A stretch of DNA of 64,000 nt from the NCBI RefSeq assembly GCF_004208415.1, contig NZ_CP035758.1:10602001-10666000 (forward strand). The letters are read 5' to 3'. This document shows, piece by piece, positions 37,687 through 46,459 of this stretch. The notes beneath the pieces were generated by a model. That model did not search any database. It was given only the letters and a program-made list of their open reading frames with translations, and was not told where the DNA came from. The translations under genes were made by a program, and so were the position numbers. The DNA is from Ktedonosporobacter rubrisoli (lineage in GTDB: Bacteria > Chloroflexota > Ktedonobacteria > Ktedonobacterales > Ktedonobacteraceae). The number at the start of each line of letters is the position of its first letter. The first letter of the stretch is position 1.

Positions 37687-40575
37687 TCACGAGAAGCGTT
37701 GCAAGATCTTGATGCCGCGCCATATCCGCGCCGTGTTGGTGCGGCCAGGCCGGCAGCCTCTCGCTTTCATCTGAGCAGCAAACTCACGCCGAGAAAGCAA
37801 GGGAACGCTGTTTTGAACAGAGGCAGTCCATTGCTCATAGGCGCTCCATAACTCGCTGATGCGGCACGTAGCGAGGGGTGACAGACAACAACAGGCATCT
37901 AGAAACGCTTGTACAGGATCAGATGTTGGGGAAGATGCCTCTTCCTCCTCGACCCGAGGAGCCAGTGTCTGACAGTTTCCGGGTTTCTGGCTACCCACAT
38001 ATACAGTTGCTTCTACCAGTAGCTCTGTATCCTGTATTTTTGCCTCCTGCTCCTCTTGCAACTGAGTAAGGAGCGTCTGAGCAGCGACTGTTTGTGGATG
38101 TGAGTCACCAAGTGTACTTAAGTAGATAGTGAGAGCTTGTTCGGCCAGGAGAGACGCTTCATTTTGTCGGCCCTGCCTCTTGCGCAGATGGGCTATTTCT
38201 TGCAGAGTTTCGGCGGTCTCAGGATGAAACAGGCCCAGGTGTGTTTCTCGGATTTGCATAACATCTTGATAAAGGGGTTCTGCCTGCTCAAACTGGCCTG
38301 AATCCCGATACGCGTTCGCCAGGCCAAGGGTTGGAATGGCTATGTCGGGATGATCTGGACCATATGCCTGCTCCCAGATCTGCCTTGACTGCTGATAGAG
38401 TGTGATGGCTTGCTCATACCTGCCCATATCTATGTAGATATCTGCCATATTGTTGAGTGGAATACTGATCCAGGGATGCTCAGGACCCAGCATTTGTTTC
38501 TGAAAAGAGAGCGCACGCAGACAGGTTTCTGCGGCTTGGTCATACTGACCGATCTCTCGATACACGATTGCCAGGTTGCTCAGGGCACCTGCTGTATGCA
38601 CTGATGGCGGGTTTTGGTGTTCCCAGATGGAAAGTGCTCCTTGAGCAGCCTTGATCGCCTGTTCATATTTGCCTGTTTTCCAGTAGGTCAATGATATATT
38701 ATTGAGGAGATGTGCTTTATCAAACGGCGTTGGCTCCTCTGCCTGTTCTAAAATATGCATCGCTCGCTCGCCCAGGGCCTCCGCTGGCTCATACCGACCC
38801 TGATTGTAATAAAGTATGAGCAGCTGGATGAGCGATGGAACCAGCAGTGGATGCTCAGAACCTAAGGCCTGTTCGCGGATCTGTAAGCTACGTAGCCCTA
38901 CCGCTTCCGACTGCTCGTAGTTGCCCAGGTCCATCAAAAGCCGGGCCAGTCCGGTGAGAGGAAAGGCAACAAGCGGATGCTCCTCGCCCAGACCGAGCTC
39001 TCGCAAGCGGATCGCGCGTCGATAACATGCCTCTGCCTGCTGATATTGCACACGCTTAAGCAAGTAAGTTCCCGCCTTCCATAAGAGGTCTGCCAACGCT
39101 TGTTCCAGAGGATGATCTGGCAACTGGTCGGCACAACACAGTACATGGGGCAAGAGGCGCTCACACTGGCTCCATTGGCTTTCAGGGATGCTAGGAAAGC
39201 AGGCATTGAGTGCTATTACCAGTTCCTGCACTCGCTTCAGTCGCTCCTCTGCACTTATTTGTTCGCGCAGCACTACCTGTACCAGACGATGAAGAGAAAA
39301 CGTATATGTCTCGGGGTGTCGTTGGATCAAGGAGAGGCTATGCAGGACAGCTAATGCCTCGCCAACCTGGGGAAGACTACATGCTGCATACTGCTCTCCT
39401 GTGTCAACGCTATGTTCTACAAAGATCTCTTCGGGAATGGCTTCGGGCGATAAGAAGGCACAGTAACGTAGCAGATCAACTGCAGCTCTGTTCTTCTGAG
39501 CAATATGCTGACAGGCCAGAGAGATGGTGCCTGCAACTGATGCAGGATGTGTAGTAGGTGCAGCTCCCCGCCTGCTCAAGAATTCATAGTGTTCTTGCTT
39601 ATACTGGCGCAGATAGTAGGAGAAGCTACAGCCAGCTTCCTCAATGTAGGCTCCAACCTGGTCCAGTGCTAAAGGCAGCCCCCCCATTTCTCGCACCAAC
39701 TGTGTCACAGCCGCGTCTTCTTCGGAGGAGCCTGGCACATCGTTGTCCCCTCTACCTATCAATGTACGCATGACAGCCAGACCTCCCTGCGGACCTACCT
39801 TAGCGCGTTTGGCTCGCCGCCACAACAAGCATCTCCCCTCTTCTATTTCAAGGGGAGGCACCTCTATCCCCTGGGCAAGAGTGCCAGTGATGGCGCTGCG
39901 GGTTGTGATCAGCATGGCACCTGCCCGCACAGGTGGTAGCAGGTGGGAAAGCTGTTCGAGCGTTTTCAGGTTATCCCAGATCAGCAGCCAACGTGCGTGG
40001 TTGCTGAGCCAGCGTTGGACCGCAGCCATGTTGTGCTGCTGATCGGCTTGTTGATGTTCGGGGAGGCGTAACAGGGTAGCGATGCGCTCGAAGCTGGTCA
40101 GGATGCTTTTCTCAGTTTCTGCGTCGATCCAGAAGAGCGCGTGATAGGTGTTAGCGTGGCGATAAGCATACTCTAGCACAATCTGCGTTTTCCCGACTCC
40201 TCCCAATCCCTGCAAAGCATACATGCGCAGGCCTGTGGTAGCTTGATCGGGATGCAGACAAGTGTGCAGCATGGAAAGTAGGTTCTCTCGTCCCGTAAAA
40301 TATGGATTGCGGTGAAATGGAACCGCCCAATGAGAGGTAATGACCGTCAGGCTGGCCTCTAACAGGCTACGTGTCTCCTGCTCATCCAACCCTAACTGGC
40401 GTGCAACTTCTAACACGATGGTCCTGCTTTCTGGCAGGTATTCGCCCCGCTCCCAGATACCAATCGTGTTCCCATGAACCCCTACTCGCTCAGCAAGCCC
40501 ATATTGGGTCAGCCGCTGACGTTTGCGAAACAGTCTAAGAAGCTCTCCAAAGGAGGAAGATGTGGAAATTTCCAT
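37687..40575 (-). CDS. NLR-like STAND protein: XRE HTH, NB-ARC, TPR, D5-like C-terminus
   Basis: A 962-residue protein. Residues 8-72 are an XRE helix-turn-helix (L-T-Q-Y-G-L-A-E-R-V-G-V-H-G-N-T-I). NB-ARC follows, with the P-loop G-L-G-G-V-G-K-T (123-130), L-F-W-I-D-A, L-L-I-W-D-N and G-G-L-P-L-A-L-D-Q. TPR repeats of the kinesin-light-chain type (e.g. L-N-N-M-A-D-I-Y-I-D-M-G-R-Y-E-Q-A) run from ~500 to 840. The last ~70 residues (L-W-S-A-Y-E-Q-W, F-A-A-Q-M-K-A-R-G-C, R-I-W-R-G-I) resemble the winged-helix end of D5-like phage/plasmid primases. Such STAND NTPases sense a ligand through repeats and oligomerise; some bacterial ones defend against phage, others regulate transcription. Divergent from a paralogue at 40914. 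Confidence 0.9.
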   Translation of the reverse strand: MEISTSSSFGELLRLFRKRQRLTQYGLAERVGVHGNTIGIWERGEYLPESRTIVLEVARQLGLDEQETRSLLEASLTVITSHWAVPFHRNPYFTGRENLLSMLHTCLHPDQATTGLRMYALQGLGGVGKTQIVLEYAYRHANTYHALFWIDAETEKSILTSFERIATLLRLPEHQQADQQHNMAAVQRWLSNHARWLLIWDNLKTLEQLSHLLPPVRAGAMLITTRSAITGTLAQGIEVPPLEIEEGRCLLWRRAKRAKVGPQGGLAVMRTLIGRGDNDVPGSSEEDAAVTQLVREMGGLPLALDQVGAYIEEAGCSFSYYLRQYKQEHYEFLSRRGAAPTTHPASVAGTISLACQHIAQKNRAAVDLLRYCAFLSPEAIPEEIFVEHSVDTGEQYAACSLPQVGEALAVLHSLSLIQRHPETYTFSLHRLVQVVLREQISAEERLKRVQELVIALNACFPSIPESQWSQCERLLPHVLCCADQLPDHPLEQALADLLWKAGTYLLKRVQYQQAEACYRRAIRLRELGLGEEHPLVAFPLTGLARLLMDLGNYEQSEAVGLRSLQIREQALGSEHPLLVPSLIQLLILYYNQGRYEPAEALGERAMHILEQAEEPTPFDKAHLLNNISLTYWKTGKYEQAIKAAQGALSIWEHQNPPSVHTAGALSNLAIVYREIGQYDQAAETCLRALSFQKQMLGPEHPWISIPLNNMADIYIDMGRYEQAITLYQQSRQIWEQAYGPDHPDIAIPTLGLANAYRDSGQFEQAEPLYQDVMQIRETHLGLFHPETAETLQEIAHLRKRQGRQNEASLLAEQALTIYLSTLGDSHPQTVAAQTLLTQLQEEQEAKIQDTELLVEATVYVGSQKPGNCQTLAPRVEEEEASSPTSDPVQAFLDACCCLSPLATCRISELWSAYEQWTASVQNSVPLLSRREFAAQMKARGCRPGRTNTARIWRGIKILQRFS

Positions 40576-40913
40576 CTGGAAGAATACTCTCCTTGCTGCT
40601 GTTTTTGAGAGAGGAGTTTTACGCTCCTTAAATAGAAACTTTCTTGAATATACAACTATCTTGTGTATTTCCTCTAGTAGACTACTTGTTAGTACTATAC
40701 TGAGTGCTTCTTTAAGAGGCCACTATGGGAAATGGAAGCATTGGAGCGCTTCCTCACCTCTTCTGCACAGAGCCCCTGCAATCCTCGGCGGAAGACGTTC
40801 CTTCTCTCAGAGGGCCAGCCTTGCACTCTTTTTCCGAACGGCTCTCTTGCTTTTGCATAAGCAAGGGATTGAGCATCCACTCAACATACACATCTAATAG
40901 GAGGTAGCGTCGT
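40576..40913. other. Divergent promoter region between two NLR-like genes
   Basis: This holds the ribosome sites of both genes (AGGAGG before 40914; GGAGAG upstream of 40575) and AT-rich segments with a -10-like TATACT on the plus strand. Both proteins have XRE domains, so one or both could bind here, but I see no clear palindrome. Confidence 0.4.
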
Positions 40914-42530
40914 ATGGTTCATTCTGAACGGTATACTTTCAGCGAACTGCTTCCCCAATTTCGTAAGCGGGCCAGATTGAACCAAAAAAAACTGGCCGAA
41001 CAGATTGGCGTCCACAGGAATACTATTCTGGCCTGGGAGCGAGGAAATTATTTACCCAAGAACCGTCCTATTGTCTCTCAATTAGCTGAAGTTTTATTTC
41101 TGACAGAGGAGGAAACAACTGCTTTACTCCAGTCATGTTTTTTCCCTGCTCATATCTCTCAACACTCTTTAGGGGAGGCTTTAGATCGGACTCTCCCGCC
41201 TTCAAGAAGCACAGATCGCTTCCTCTGGTATGTTCCTCACCAATGCAACCAATATTTCACTGCTCATCAGAAGCTTTTGAGTAGTTTGCATCAACATCTG
41301 TATAGTCATCAGGCGAATACCCTCCCTAAATTCTGCGCTTTGCACGGCCTGGGGGGGATTGGCAAAACACAGATTGCAATGGAGTATACTTATCGCTTCG
41401 CGTCAGCATATCGGGCTGTTTTCTGGGTAGATGCACAAACAGCCGAGACAATCACCGCAAGTTTTCTTCATATCGCTCACTACTTAGAGCTTATCCCACA
41501 TCAGCAAACAAGCCAGCAACAGATTATAATGGCGGTACATCGCTGGCTGACACACCATCCTAATTGGTTACTCATTTGGGATAAGGTTGAAGACATTAAC
41601 CTTCTTGCTCGTTATCTGCCAGTGACCCGAGAGGGATCTGTGTTGCTCACCAGCCGCCTTCAGAGTGTAGGCAATATCGCTGTGCTTCTTGAGGTTCCAC
41701 TTCTTACCTCAGATGAGGGGATATTGCTGCTGCTGCGCCGCGCACGTCTGCTGGCGCCTGCTGCAACTCTAGAGCACCTCGAACGCTTCAGGCTCATGTT
41801 GCCTCACGACTATGCCTGCGCACAAGAATTGGTCCGGCTAGCAGGTGGGCTCCCTCTAGCACTTGATCAGATGGGGGCTTACCTCGAAGAGATCTCTTGT
41901 AGTCTCCCCAACTATCTTGCTCTCTATCAGTCTCACGAATGGGAATTATTACGACGACGCGGGGGATCAACCTCTTCCTATCCTGCCTCCGTCTCCATCA
42001 CCTGGTCCTCTTCCCTTGCGCATATTTCCCAGGTAAGTCCCCTCGCTCATAATCTCTTGCGCCTCTGTGCCTTCCTTGCGCCCGATGCTATTCCCGAAGA
42101 ACTCTTTCTCAAAGGCACTGCTGCTTTAGGCGAACCACTCAGCCGCCTCTCCATCTGTCCCCTCCATTTGCAAGAGACCCTTTCCATCCTTTCGCGCCAT
42201 TCCCTGGTGAAACGAGATGTGCAGAAACATGCCTTCTCTATACATCGTCTGATACAAGTAATGCTGCAAGAGGAGATAGAGGAGGAAACGCGCGCCTGGT
42301 GGCAGCAACGTGCCATCTCTGTGCTCAATGCGACGTTTCCCGAATTTTCCCCTGGAGCAACAGCTGAAACTCGACGGCAGTGCGAACGCCTCCTTGCTCA
42401 TGTGCTTCACTGCGTAGAAACCATCCCACAGCAGGTTGTGTCTCTGGAGCTCTTACAAAAAGCAGCGAGATATCTCCACTATTGCGCTCAGTATAAACAA
42501 TTAAAAGCATTATATAAGAGAGTGTCCTAA
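40914..42530 (+). CDS. NLR-like STAND protein, 3' end replaced by an IS element
   Basis: A 538-residue protein related to the divergent gene at 40575: XRE helix-turn-helix (12-70, L-N-Q-K-K-L-A-E-Q-I-G-V-H-R-N-T-I), NB-ARC with P-loop G-L-G-G-I-G-K-T (145-152), L-L-I-W-D-K and G-G-L-P-L-A-L-D-Q-M. The frame runs into an IS5-family element at 42518 and stops inside it at 42530. Removing the element and one TAA copy restores the frame, which continues from 43494 (G-F-P-L-L-E-K-L-L-I-E-T-E) to TAG 43582-43584. Only about 28 residues were displaced. Even the restored protein has almost no repeat sensor (one short Y-K-Q-L-K-A-L-Y-K-R stretch), so it was short before insertion. It starts at a good AGGAGG site. 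Confidence 0.88.
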   Translation: MVHSERYTFSELLPQFRKRARLNQKKLAEQIGVHRNTILAWERGNYLPKNRPIVSQLAEVLFLTEEETTALLQSCFFPAHISQHSLGEALDRTLPPSRSTDRFLWYVPHQCNQYFTAHQKLLSSLHQHLYSHQANTLPKFCALHGLGGIGKTQIAMEYTYRFASAYRAVFWVDAQTAETITASFLHIAHYLELIPHQQTSQQQIIMAVHRWLTHHPNWLLIWDKVEDINLLARYLPVTREGSVLLTSRLQSVGNIAVLLEVPLLTSDEGILLLLRRARLLAPAATLEHLERFRLMLPHDYACAQELVRLAGGLPLALDQMGAYLEEISCSLPNYLALYQSHEWELLRRRGGSTSSYPASVSITWSSSLAHISQVSPLAHNLLRLCAFLAPDAIPEELFLKGTAALGEPLSRLSICPLHLQETLSILSRHSLVKRDVQKHAFSIHRLIQVMLQEEIEEETRAWWQQRAISVLNATFPEFSPGATAETRRQCERLLAHVLHCVETIPQQVVSLELLQKAARYLHYCAQYKQLKALYKRVS

Positions 42531-43490
42531 CCACAAGAATCAGTAGCGGAAAGGAGATAAGCGCGAAAGCATAAGCCGAACCGAGGCGAGCTGAAGAAAG
42601 GCTTCTGAACTGGTGGTGAGCCCTTCGTAGTCGCGAGCTAAGCGGCGGAAACGGGTGAACCAGGCCAAGCTGCGTTCGACGACCCATCGTTTCCTTTGCA
42701 CCTGAAAACCCGTCTTGGGCCGGGGCAGCAGAACCGGTTGGCCGTCCACGAGGATCCAGTGCTGATGGGACCTATTGTGAGCCTGTGGCACCAGTTCTGT
42801 GGTCCAGTGCAATCGCTGCGCAATCCAGTCGAGCAATGGTCCTGTATAGCCCTTATCCGCAAAGAGGTGGCACAGACGCGGGAAAGAGCGCGGCAAATGG
42901 CTGAGCAAGAGCCTGGCCCCCACGCGATCCACGATGTTGGCGGCATGCACTTTGACAGCCAGAAGGAAACCCTGCGTATCCACGAGCACGTGGCGTTTAC
43001 GCCCATAGATTTTTTTTCCCCGCGTCGAAGCCCTTGTCGCTTCCTGGCACGGGAGCCGTTTTGATCGACTGGCTATCGATGATCGCAGCGCTGGGTTCCG
43101 GGTCCCGCCCCATCTGGGTGCGTACCTGTCGGCGCAGGTGGGCCATGATGGGCTCCCAAATCCCCGCCTGCGTCCAGATGCGGAAGTAGTGATGGGCCGT
43201 TTTGCCATTGGGCAGGTCGTGCGGCATCTGTCGCCATGAGCAGCCTGTGCGCAACACATAGAGGATAGCATTGACGATTTCTCGTCGCTCGTGAAGGGCC
43301 GTTGTGGCCTGGGCAGAGACTGCTGGGATGAACGGCTTGATCAGCTCCCATTGCGCATCGGTCAGATCCGACGGGTAACGTTTTCGCTTGATTGGCTCAC
43401 ACATCTTGGTTCGTTCCTTTCGAGTTGTGCTTTCGGCTGAACTCTCCTTTCTCTGAACTATCGGCTCATTGTTCTAGCTAGGACACACTC
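42518..43490 (-). mobile_element. Complete IS5-family insertion sequence, 973 bp
   Basis: The ends are imperfect inverted repeats: the left begins GAGAGTGTCCTAAC and the right, reverse-complemented, begins GAGTGTGTCCTAGC. A 3-bp target duplication TAA flanks it (42515-42517 and 43491-43493), fitting the TNA targets of the IS1031/ISL2-type IS5 subgroups. It carries one transposase split over two frames. The inverted repeats and duplication are intact, so it inserted fairly recently. It separates the 3' end of the NLR-like gene from the RiPP cluster. Confidence 0.92.
42540..43404 (-). CDS. IS5-family DDE transposase in two overlapping frames
   Basis: The first frame (43404-42997, 135 residues) begins M-C-E-P-I-K-R-K-R-Y-P-S-D-L-T-D-A-Q-W, the usual N-terminus, and includes I-D-S-Q-S-I-K with the first catalytic Asp. 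At a run of eight A near 43010 it must shift by one base into the second frame, which continues K-I-Y-G-R-K-R-H-V-L-V-D-T-Q-G (second Asp) and R-K-R-W-V-V-E-R-S-L-A-W (catalytic Glu region), ending at 42540. IS427-type elements are known for such two-frame transposases, so programmed slippage is more likely than decay. The protein cuts and joins the element's ends. Confidence 0.9.
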
Positions 43491-43601
43491 TAAGAGAGGC
43501 TTTCCCCTTCTGGAGAAACTTTTGATTGAAACAGAATGCACAGTGACCTGTGCAGAAAGCACAGCCGATCTGTGCTCATCTTAGTGTACTCTTCGCTCAG
43601 A

Positions 43602-43636
43602 ATTACTTTTTGTCCTGTCATTGGACAAGAAGTAAT
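43602..43636. promoter_or_regulatory. Inverted repeat upstream of the RiPP precursor gene
   Basis: Arms ATTACTTTTTGTCC (43602-43615) and GGACAAGAAGTAAT (43623-43636) pair at 13 of 14 positions around 7 bases. It lies about 60 bp before the precursor start and could be a terminator for upstream transcription or an operator. A second small repeat (GGCAAC/GTTGCC, 43651-43674) sits closer to the start and could form a leader hairpin. Confidence 0.4.
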
Positions 43637-43696
43637 CAAAAAACATGGCAACTATTTTTAAGACGATGGTTGCCTTCCAAACAAAGGAGATAACTC

Positions 43697-43921
43697 ATGT
43701 CGAAAGAGCAAATCGAACACCTGCTGACCCTCGAAGCGGAACTGTCAGAACTGGAAGTAGAAACCTTTGAAATTGAGGATATTTTCGATCCTGGACAAGT
43801 AGCCGCACAAGGTCCAGTAAAGACGAGTGGTGGTAGTGGTGGTGGCGGCAGTGGCGGTTGTTGCTCAACTGTTTCTACTTCTACCTCCTCTTGCTGCTCA
43901 TGTACTTCTTGCTCTCACTAA
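43697..43921 (+). CDS. RiPP precursor peptide (azole/dehydroamino-acid type)
   Basis: A 74-residue peptide starting at ATG 43697 after AAAGGAG. Residues ~1-43 are an acidic leader (L-E-V-E-T-F-E-I-E-D-I-F-D), like thiopeptide and other TOMM leaders that bind an E1-like protein. Then comes a Gly/Ser linker (G-G-S-G-G-G-G-S-G-G), recalling microcin B17, and a core made almost only of Cys, Ser and Thr: C-C-S-T-V-S-T-S-T-S-S, then C-C-S-C-T-S-C-S-H. The core has 6 Cys and many Ser/Thr, ideal for conversion of Cys to thiazole and Ser/Thr to dehydroamino acids. The modifying enzymes are encoded just downstream. The leader cleavage site is not obvious; after Ala/Gln near A-A-Q-G-P is possible. Confidence 0.88.
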   Translation: MSKEQIEHLLTLEAELSELEVETFEIEDIFDPGQVAAQGPVKTSGGSGGGGSGGCCSTVSTSTSSCCSCTSCSH

Positions 43922-44254
43922 TAGCATATTCTCTCGAAGAGATGCCATCTAGAGGTATGTACGACATGGTGAAAGCCTGGCCGATGGAGAGCAGATAAAC
44001 ATCTTGCCTAAAAAAAGAGCTATCTATGACATCTTCTTGCGGCTTTCCTGCTGGCCTGTTCTGTTTGATTTGACATGAACATTGGACAGTGCGACCACAT
44101 GTGCAGGGCTTTGTACAATCAGGTTATGAGGGCCAGGTAAGCCATAGGACAGTCTGGTCGCTCTACAAGGGCGACCAGACCGAACCTTGCTAGAACCTAA
44201 CAATGGTACATTTCACTGATTTCAGTGCAGATATAGTATTAAAGGGATCTTATT
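43922..44254 (+). promoter_or_regulatory. Leader region between precursor and modification genes
   Basis: It contains a strong hairpin, GTCTGGTCGC/GCGACCAGAC (44152-44180, perfect 10-bp arms, 9-base loop, no T-run), and a tight palindrome CACTGA-TT-TCAGTG (44214-44227). A -10-like TATAGT follows near 44232. The hairpin may set the ratio of precursor to enzyme mRNA, and the palindrome could be an operator for a second promoter. No regulator gene is in the cluster. Confidence 0.5.
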
Positions 44255-46459
44255 ATGAATAAATTAGAAATACGGCCTAAGATGAAACAAGATACTATAT
44301 TGCTACAAATGCAAGAGGGCATCTTTATTCAAAACGATACAAATCAAATCGTACTCAAGGGCAAACATATTGCGCACTGGATATATACACTAACCCCTTA
44401 TCTTACAGGTGAATATACCATGAATCAGTTATGTCAACAGCTTGGATCTGCTCAGCGCGAGCTCGTTGTACAACTTGTTGACACGCTGATGGAAAAGAAG
44501 ATGCTCAAGAATCACATACCAGAATCTTCTGAGGTATTACCGGCGGCAGTTTCGCAGCAATTTCGTTCCCAAATTGAGTATATTGACCATTTTACCGATT
44601 ATCCACAAGCAAAATTTAAGGCTTTTCGGGAGAGCGCAGTAGCAGTAATTGGTTGTGGAGAGTCATTCAAAGCGTTGGCGATTTCGCTCCTTCGCAATGG
44701 ATTGGAAAAGCTTTTCCTGGTTCCATCCACTCCTTCAGATGAATACAGGGTAGTGTTAGAGGACGAGGCCGCTATGCTACGTCAGAAAGGGTGTTCAGTA
44801 AGCATTACGTTTTCTGATATTTCTTTCCCAACAAGTATTGAGCGATTAGATCCCTACGATGTTATCGTGTATTGCGCGGATCAGGGAACCTTGAGAGATA
44901 TCGCTCTCCTGAATAGACGCTGCATGGATGAGGGCCGCGCTTTTCTTGCCGCAACAATTTTTGCGGGGCGAGCGATGCTTGGTCCGTTTGTCAAGCCGCA
45001 CAGCGGTCCTTGTTGGTTTTGTGCGCAAATGCGGCTGGCCGCAAATAGTGACGAAAGCGAACAAGCTCTCCTGTGGAGAAACCTGGCTTTTCCGGCTTCT
45101 CCATCAGCTCTTCCAGGTGCAGATCTCTATCGCCCGGTTGCGCAGAGAATTGGACATGGATTAGGTTTCGAGCTTTTTAAGCTTCTTTCAAAAGCTTTGC
45201 CTTCCGAAACTGATGGAGGCGTGATTTTTCAGGACCTCAACACGCTCGAAGCATCCACTCACAGCTTAGAACAACACCCTCTCTGTCCTGTGTGTACTCA
45301 GTTAGATCACGAAACTGCTCTCCAGCGTCTCAAGGCCATTATTTCAGGAGGACACGATAGCAACCTGACTCACCTGGAAGCATTGGAAAAACACAGTTCC
45401 TGGTTCGATACCAGACTTGGCGTATTTCATGACTTCTCAGACGAAGCACTTGAACAAATTCCCTTGAAACAGACCACAATAGTGGCAGGCTCGCCAGATC
45501 CGCTCCTTGCTGGCCCATTAGCTATAAAGTGCTATAGCAAAGAAAATATGCGAGATGCTCGTTCTTCGGCTTTTATAAAAGCTATCGAGAGCTATACAAG
45601 AGCTTTACCCGATATGCGAACTATGCTTCTCTCTCGTGGGGAGGAGATGAATCAGGCTGAAAAGATAGTGCTTCAGCCACATCTCTTTGCGCATTGGTCG
45701 GGAGTTGCATCTTTGCGAGCGAATGAGCAGGTTGCATGGATGCCTGCGTATTCCCTCTTTCAAGATGCCATTGTCTATGTACCAGCTGCGGCTGTCTACC
45801 CCTTTTCGCCACTCAACGCTTCAGGACTCTTTGAGCAAACAACGGCGGGCTGGGCAGTAGATACAAGTTATCAGCAAACGCTTATACAGGCTACCGTATC
45901 GGCTCTTGCCTACATGCAACTGTGTACATTGTTACGCGGCCGCAGAACAGTTATTCCCATTGCCCTTGAAAAGTTGGAGACCTTTGACTCTGACGTAAGA
46001 TTTCTGATCCAGAGTGCACGACGCTTTGCCAGACCTTTTTCCCTCTTCGAGGTTGTAGGTGATGCTCCAATCTCGCTTTTTATTGCCTGCACAACTGATA
46101 CATTAACCGAGCCGCTAACAGCTTACGGATATGGACTTTCTGCATCTAAGGGGCTCAAACAAGCGCTTATTGGCCTGGTTGGAGCATTGCAGACCCTCCA
46201 AAATGGAGAAGAGCCCCCGGCATTGGCAAAAGCATTTTTTTCTTCCCCCTTTTCGTTTGAAATTGTTCCCTCAGCGGCCGCAGACAAAAGTCACCTGGAG
46301 CAACCGCCAATCACTTTTGAAGCCATTAAAATGTATTTACAAGAAAGAGGGAATGATCTTCTTTTTGTGAATACAGCAACCAGCGACGTTTGGGCGCAAG
46401 GGGTTCTGATAAGTGGCACTGCATTGATTGTTGGGAAAAATTCAGGGGGCACAAGATAA
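44255..46459 (+). CDS. TOMM E1-like leader-binding protein with a degenerate YcaO-like half
   Basis: A 734-residue protein. The N-terminal part should bind the leader. A Rossmann-like ThiF segment, V-A-V-I-G-C-G, lies near residue 130. A zinc tetrad follows: C-W-F-C (253, 256) and C-P-V-C (344, 347). The C-terminal ~350 residues resemble YcaO in layout (A-R-S-S-A-F-I-K-A-I-E-S-Y-T-R-A; then G-W-A-V-D-T...A-T-V-S-A-L-A), but the usual acidic ATP-binding residues, such as the G-x-E-E-A and E-R-D motifs, are not matched. It is therefore probably a partner that presents the peptide to the active YcaO encoded next, which overlaps it (TAATG). RiPP azoline formation needs both. Confidence 0.85.
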   Translation: MNKLEIRPKMKQDTILLQMQEGIFIQNDTNQIVLKGKHIAHWIYTLTPYLTGEYTMNQLCQQLGSAQRELVVQLVDTLMEKKMLKNHIPESSEVLPAAVSQQFRSQIEYIDHFTDYPQAKFKAFRESAVAVIGCGESFKALAISLLRNGLEKLFLVPSTPSDEYRVVLEDEAAMLRQKGCSVSITFSDISFPTSIERLDPYDVIVYCADQGTLRDIALLNRRCMDEGRAFLAATIFAGRAMLGPFVKPHSGPCWFCAQMRLAANSDESEQALLWRNLAFPASPSALPGADLYRPVAQRIGHGLGFELFKLLSKALPSETDGGVIFQDLNTLEASTHSLEQHPLCPVCTQLDHETALQRLKAIISGGHDSNLTHLEALEKHSSWFDTRLGVFHDFSDEALEQIPLKQTTIVAGSPDPLLAGPLAIKCYSKENMRDARSSAFIKAIESYTRALPDMRTMLLSRGEEMNQAEKIVLQPHLFAHWSGVASLRANEQVAWMPAYSLFQDAIVYVPAAAVYPFSPLNASGLFEQTTAGWAVDTSYQQTLIQATVSALAYMQLCTLLRGRRTVIPIALEKLETFDSDVRFLIQSARRFARPFSLFEVVGDAPISLFIACTTDTLTEPLTAYGYGLSASKGLKQALIGLVGALQTLQNGEEPPALAKAFFSSPFSFEIVPSAAADKSHLEQPPITFEAIKMYLQERGNDLLFVNTATSDVWAQGVLISGTALIVGKNSGGTR

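Noticed and set aside
42047-42410. Two overlapping minus-strand frames inside the second STAND gene
   Set aside because: They overlap a strong NB-ARC gene and show no family features.
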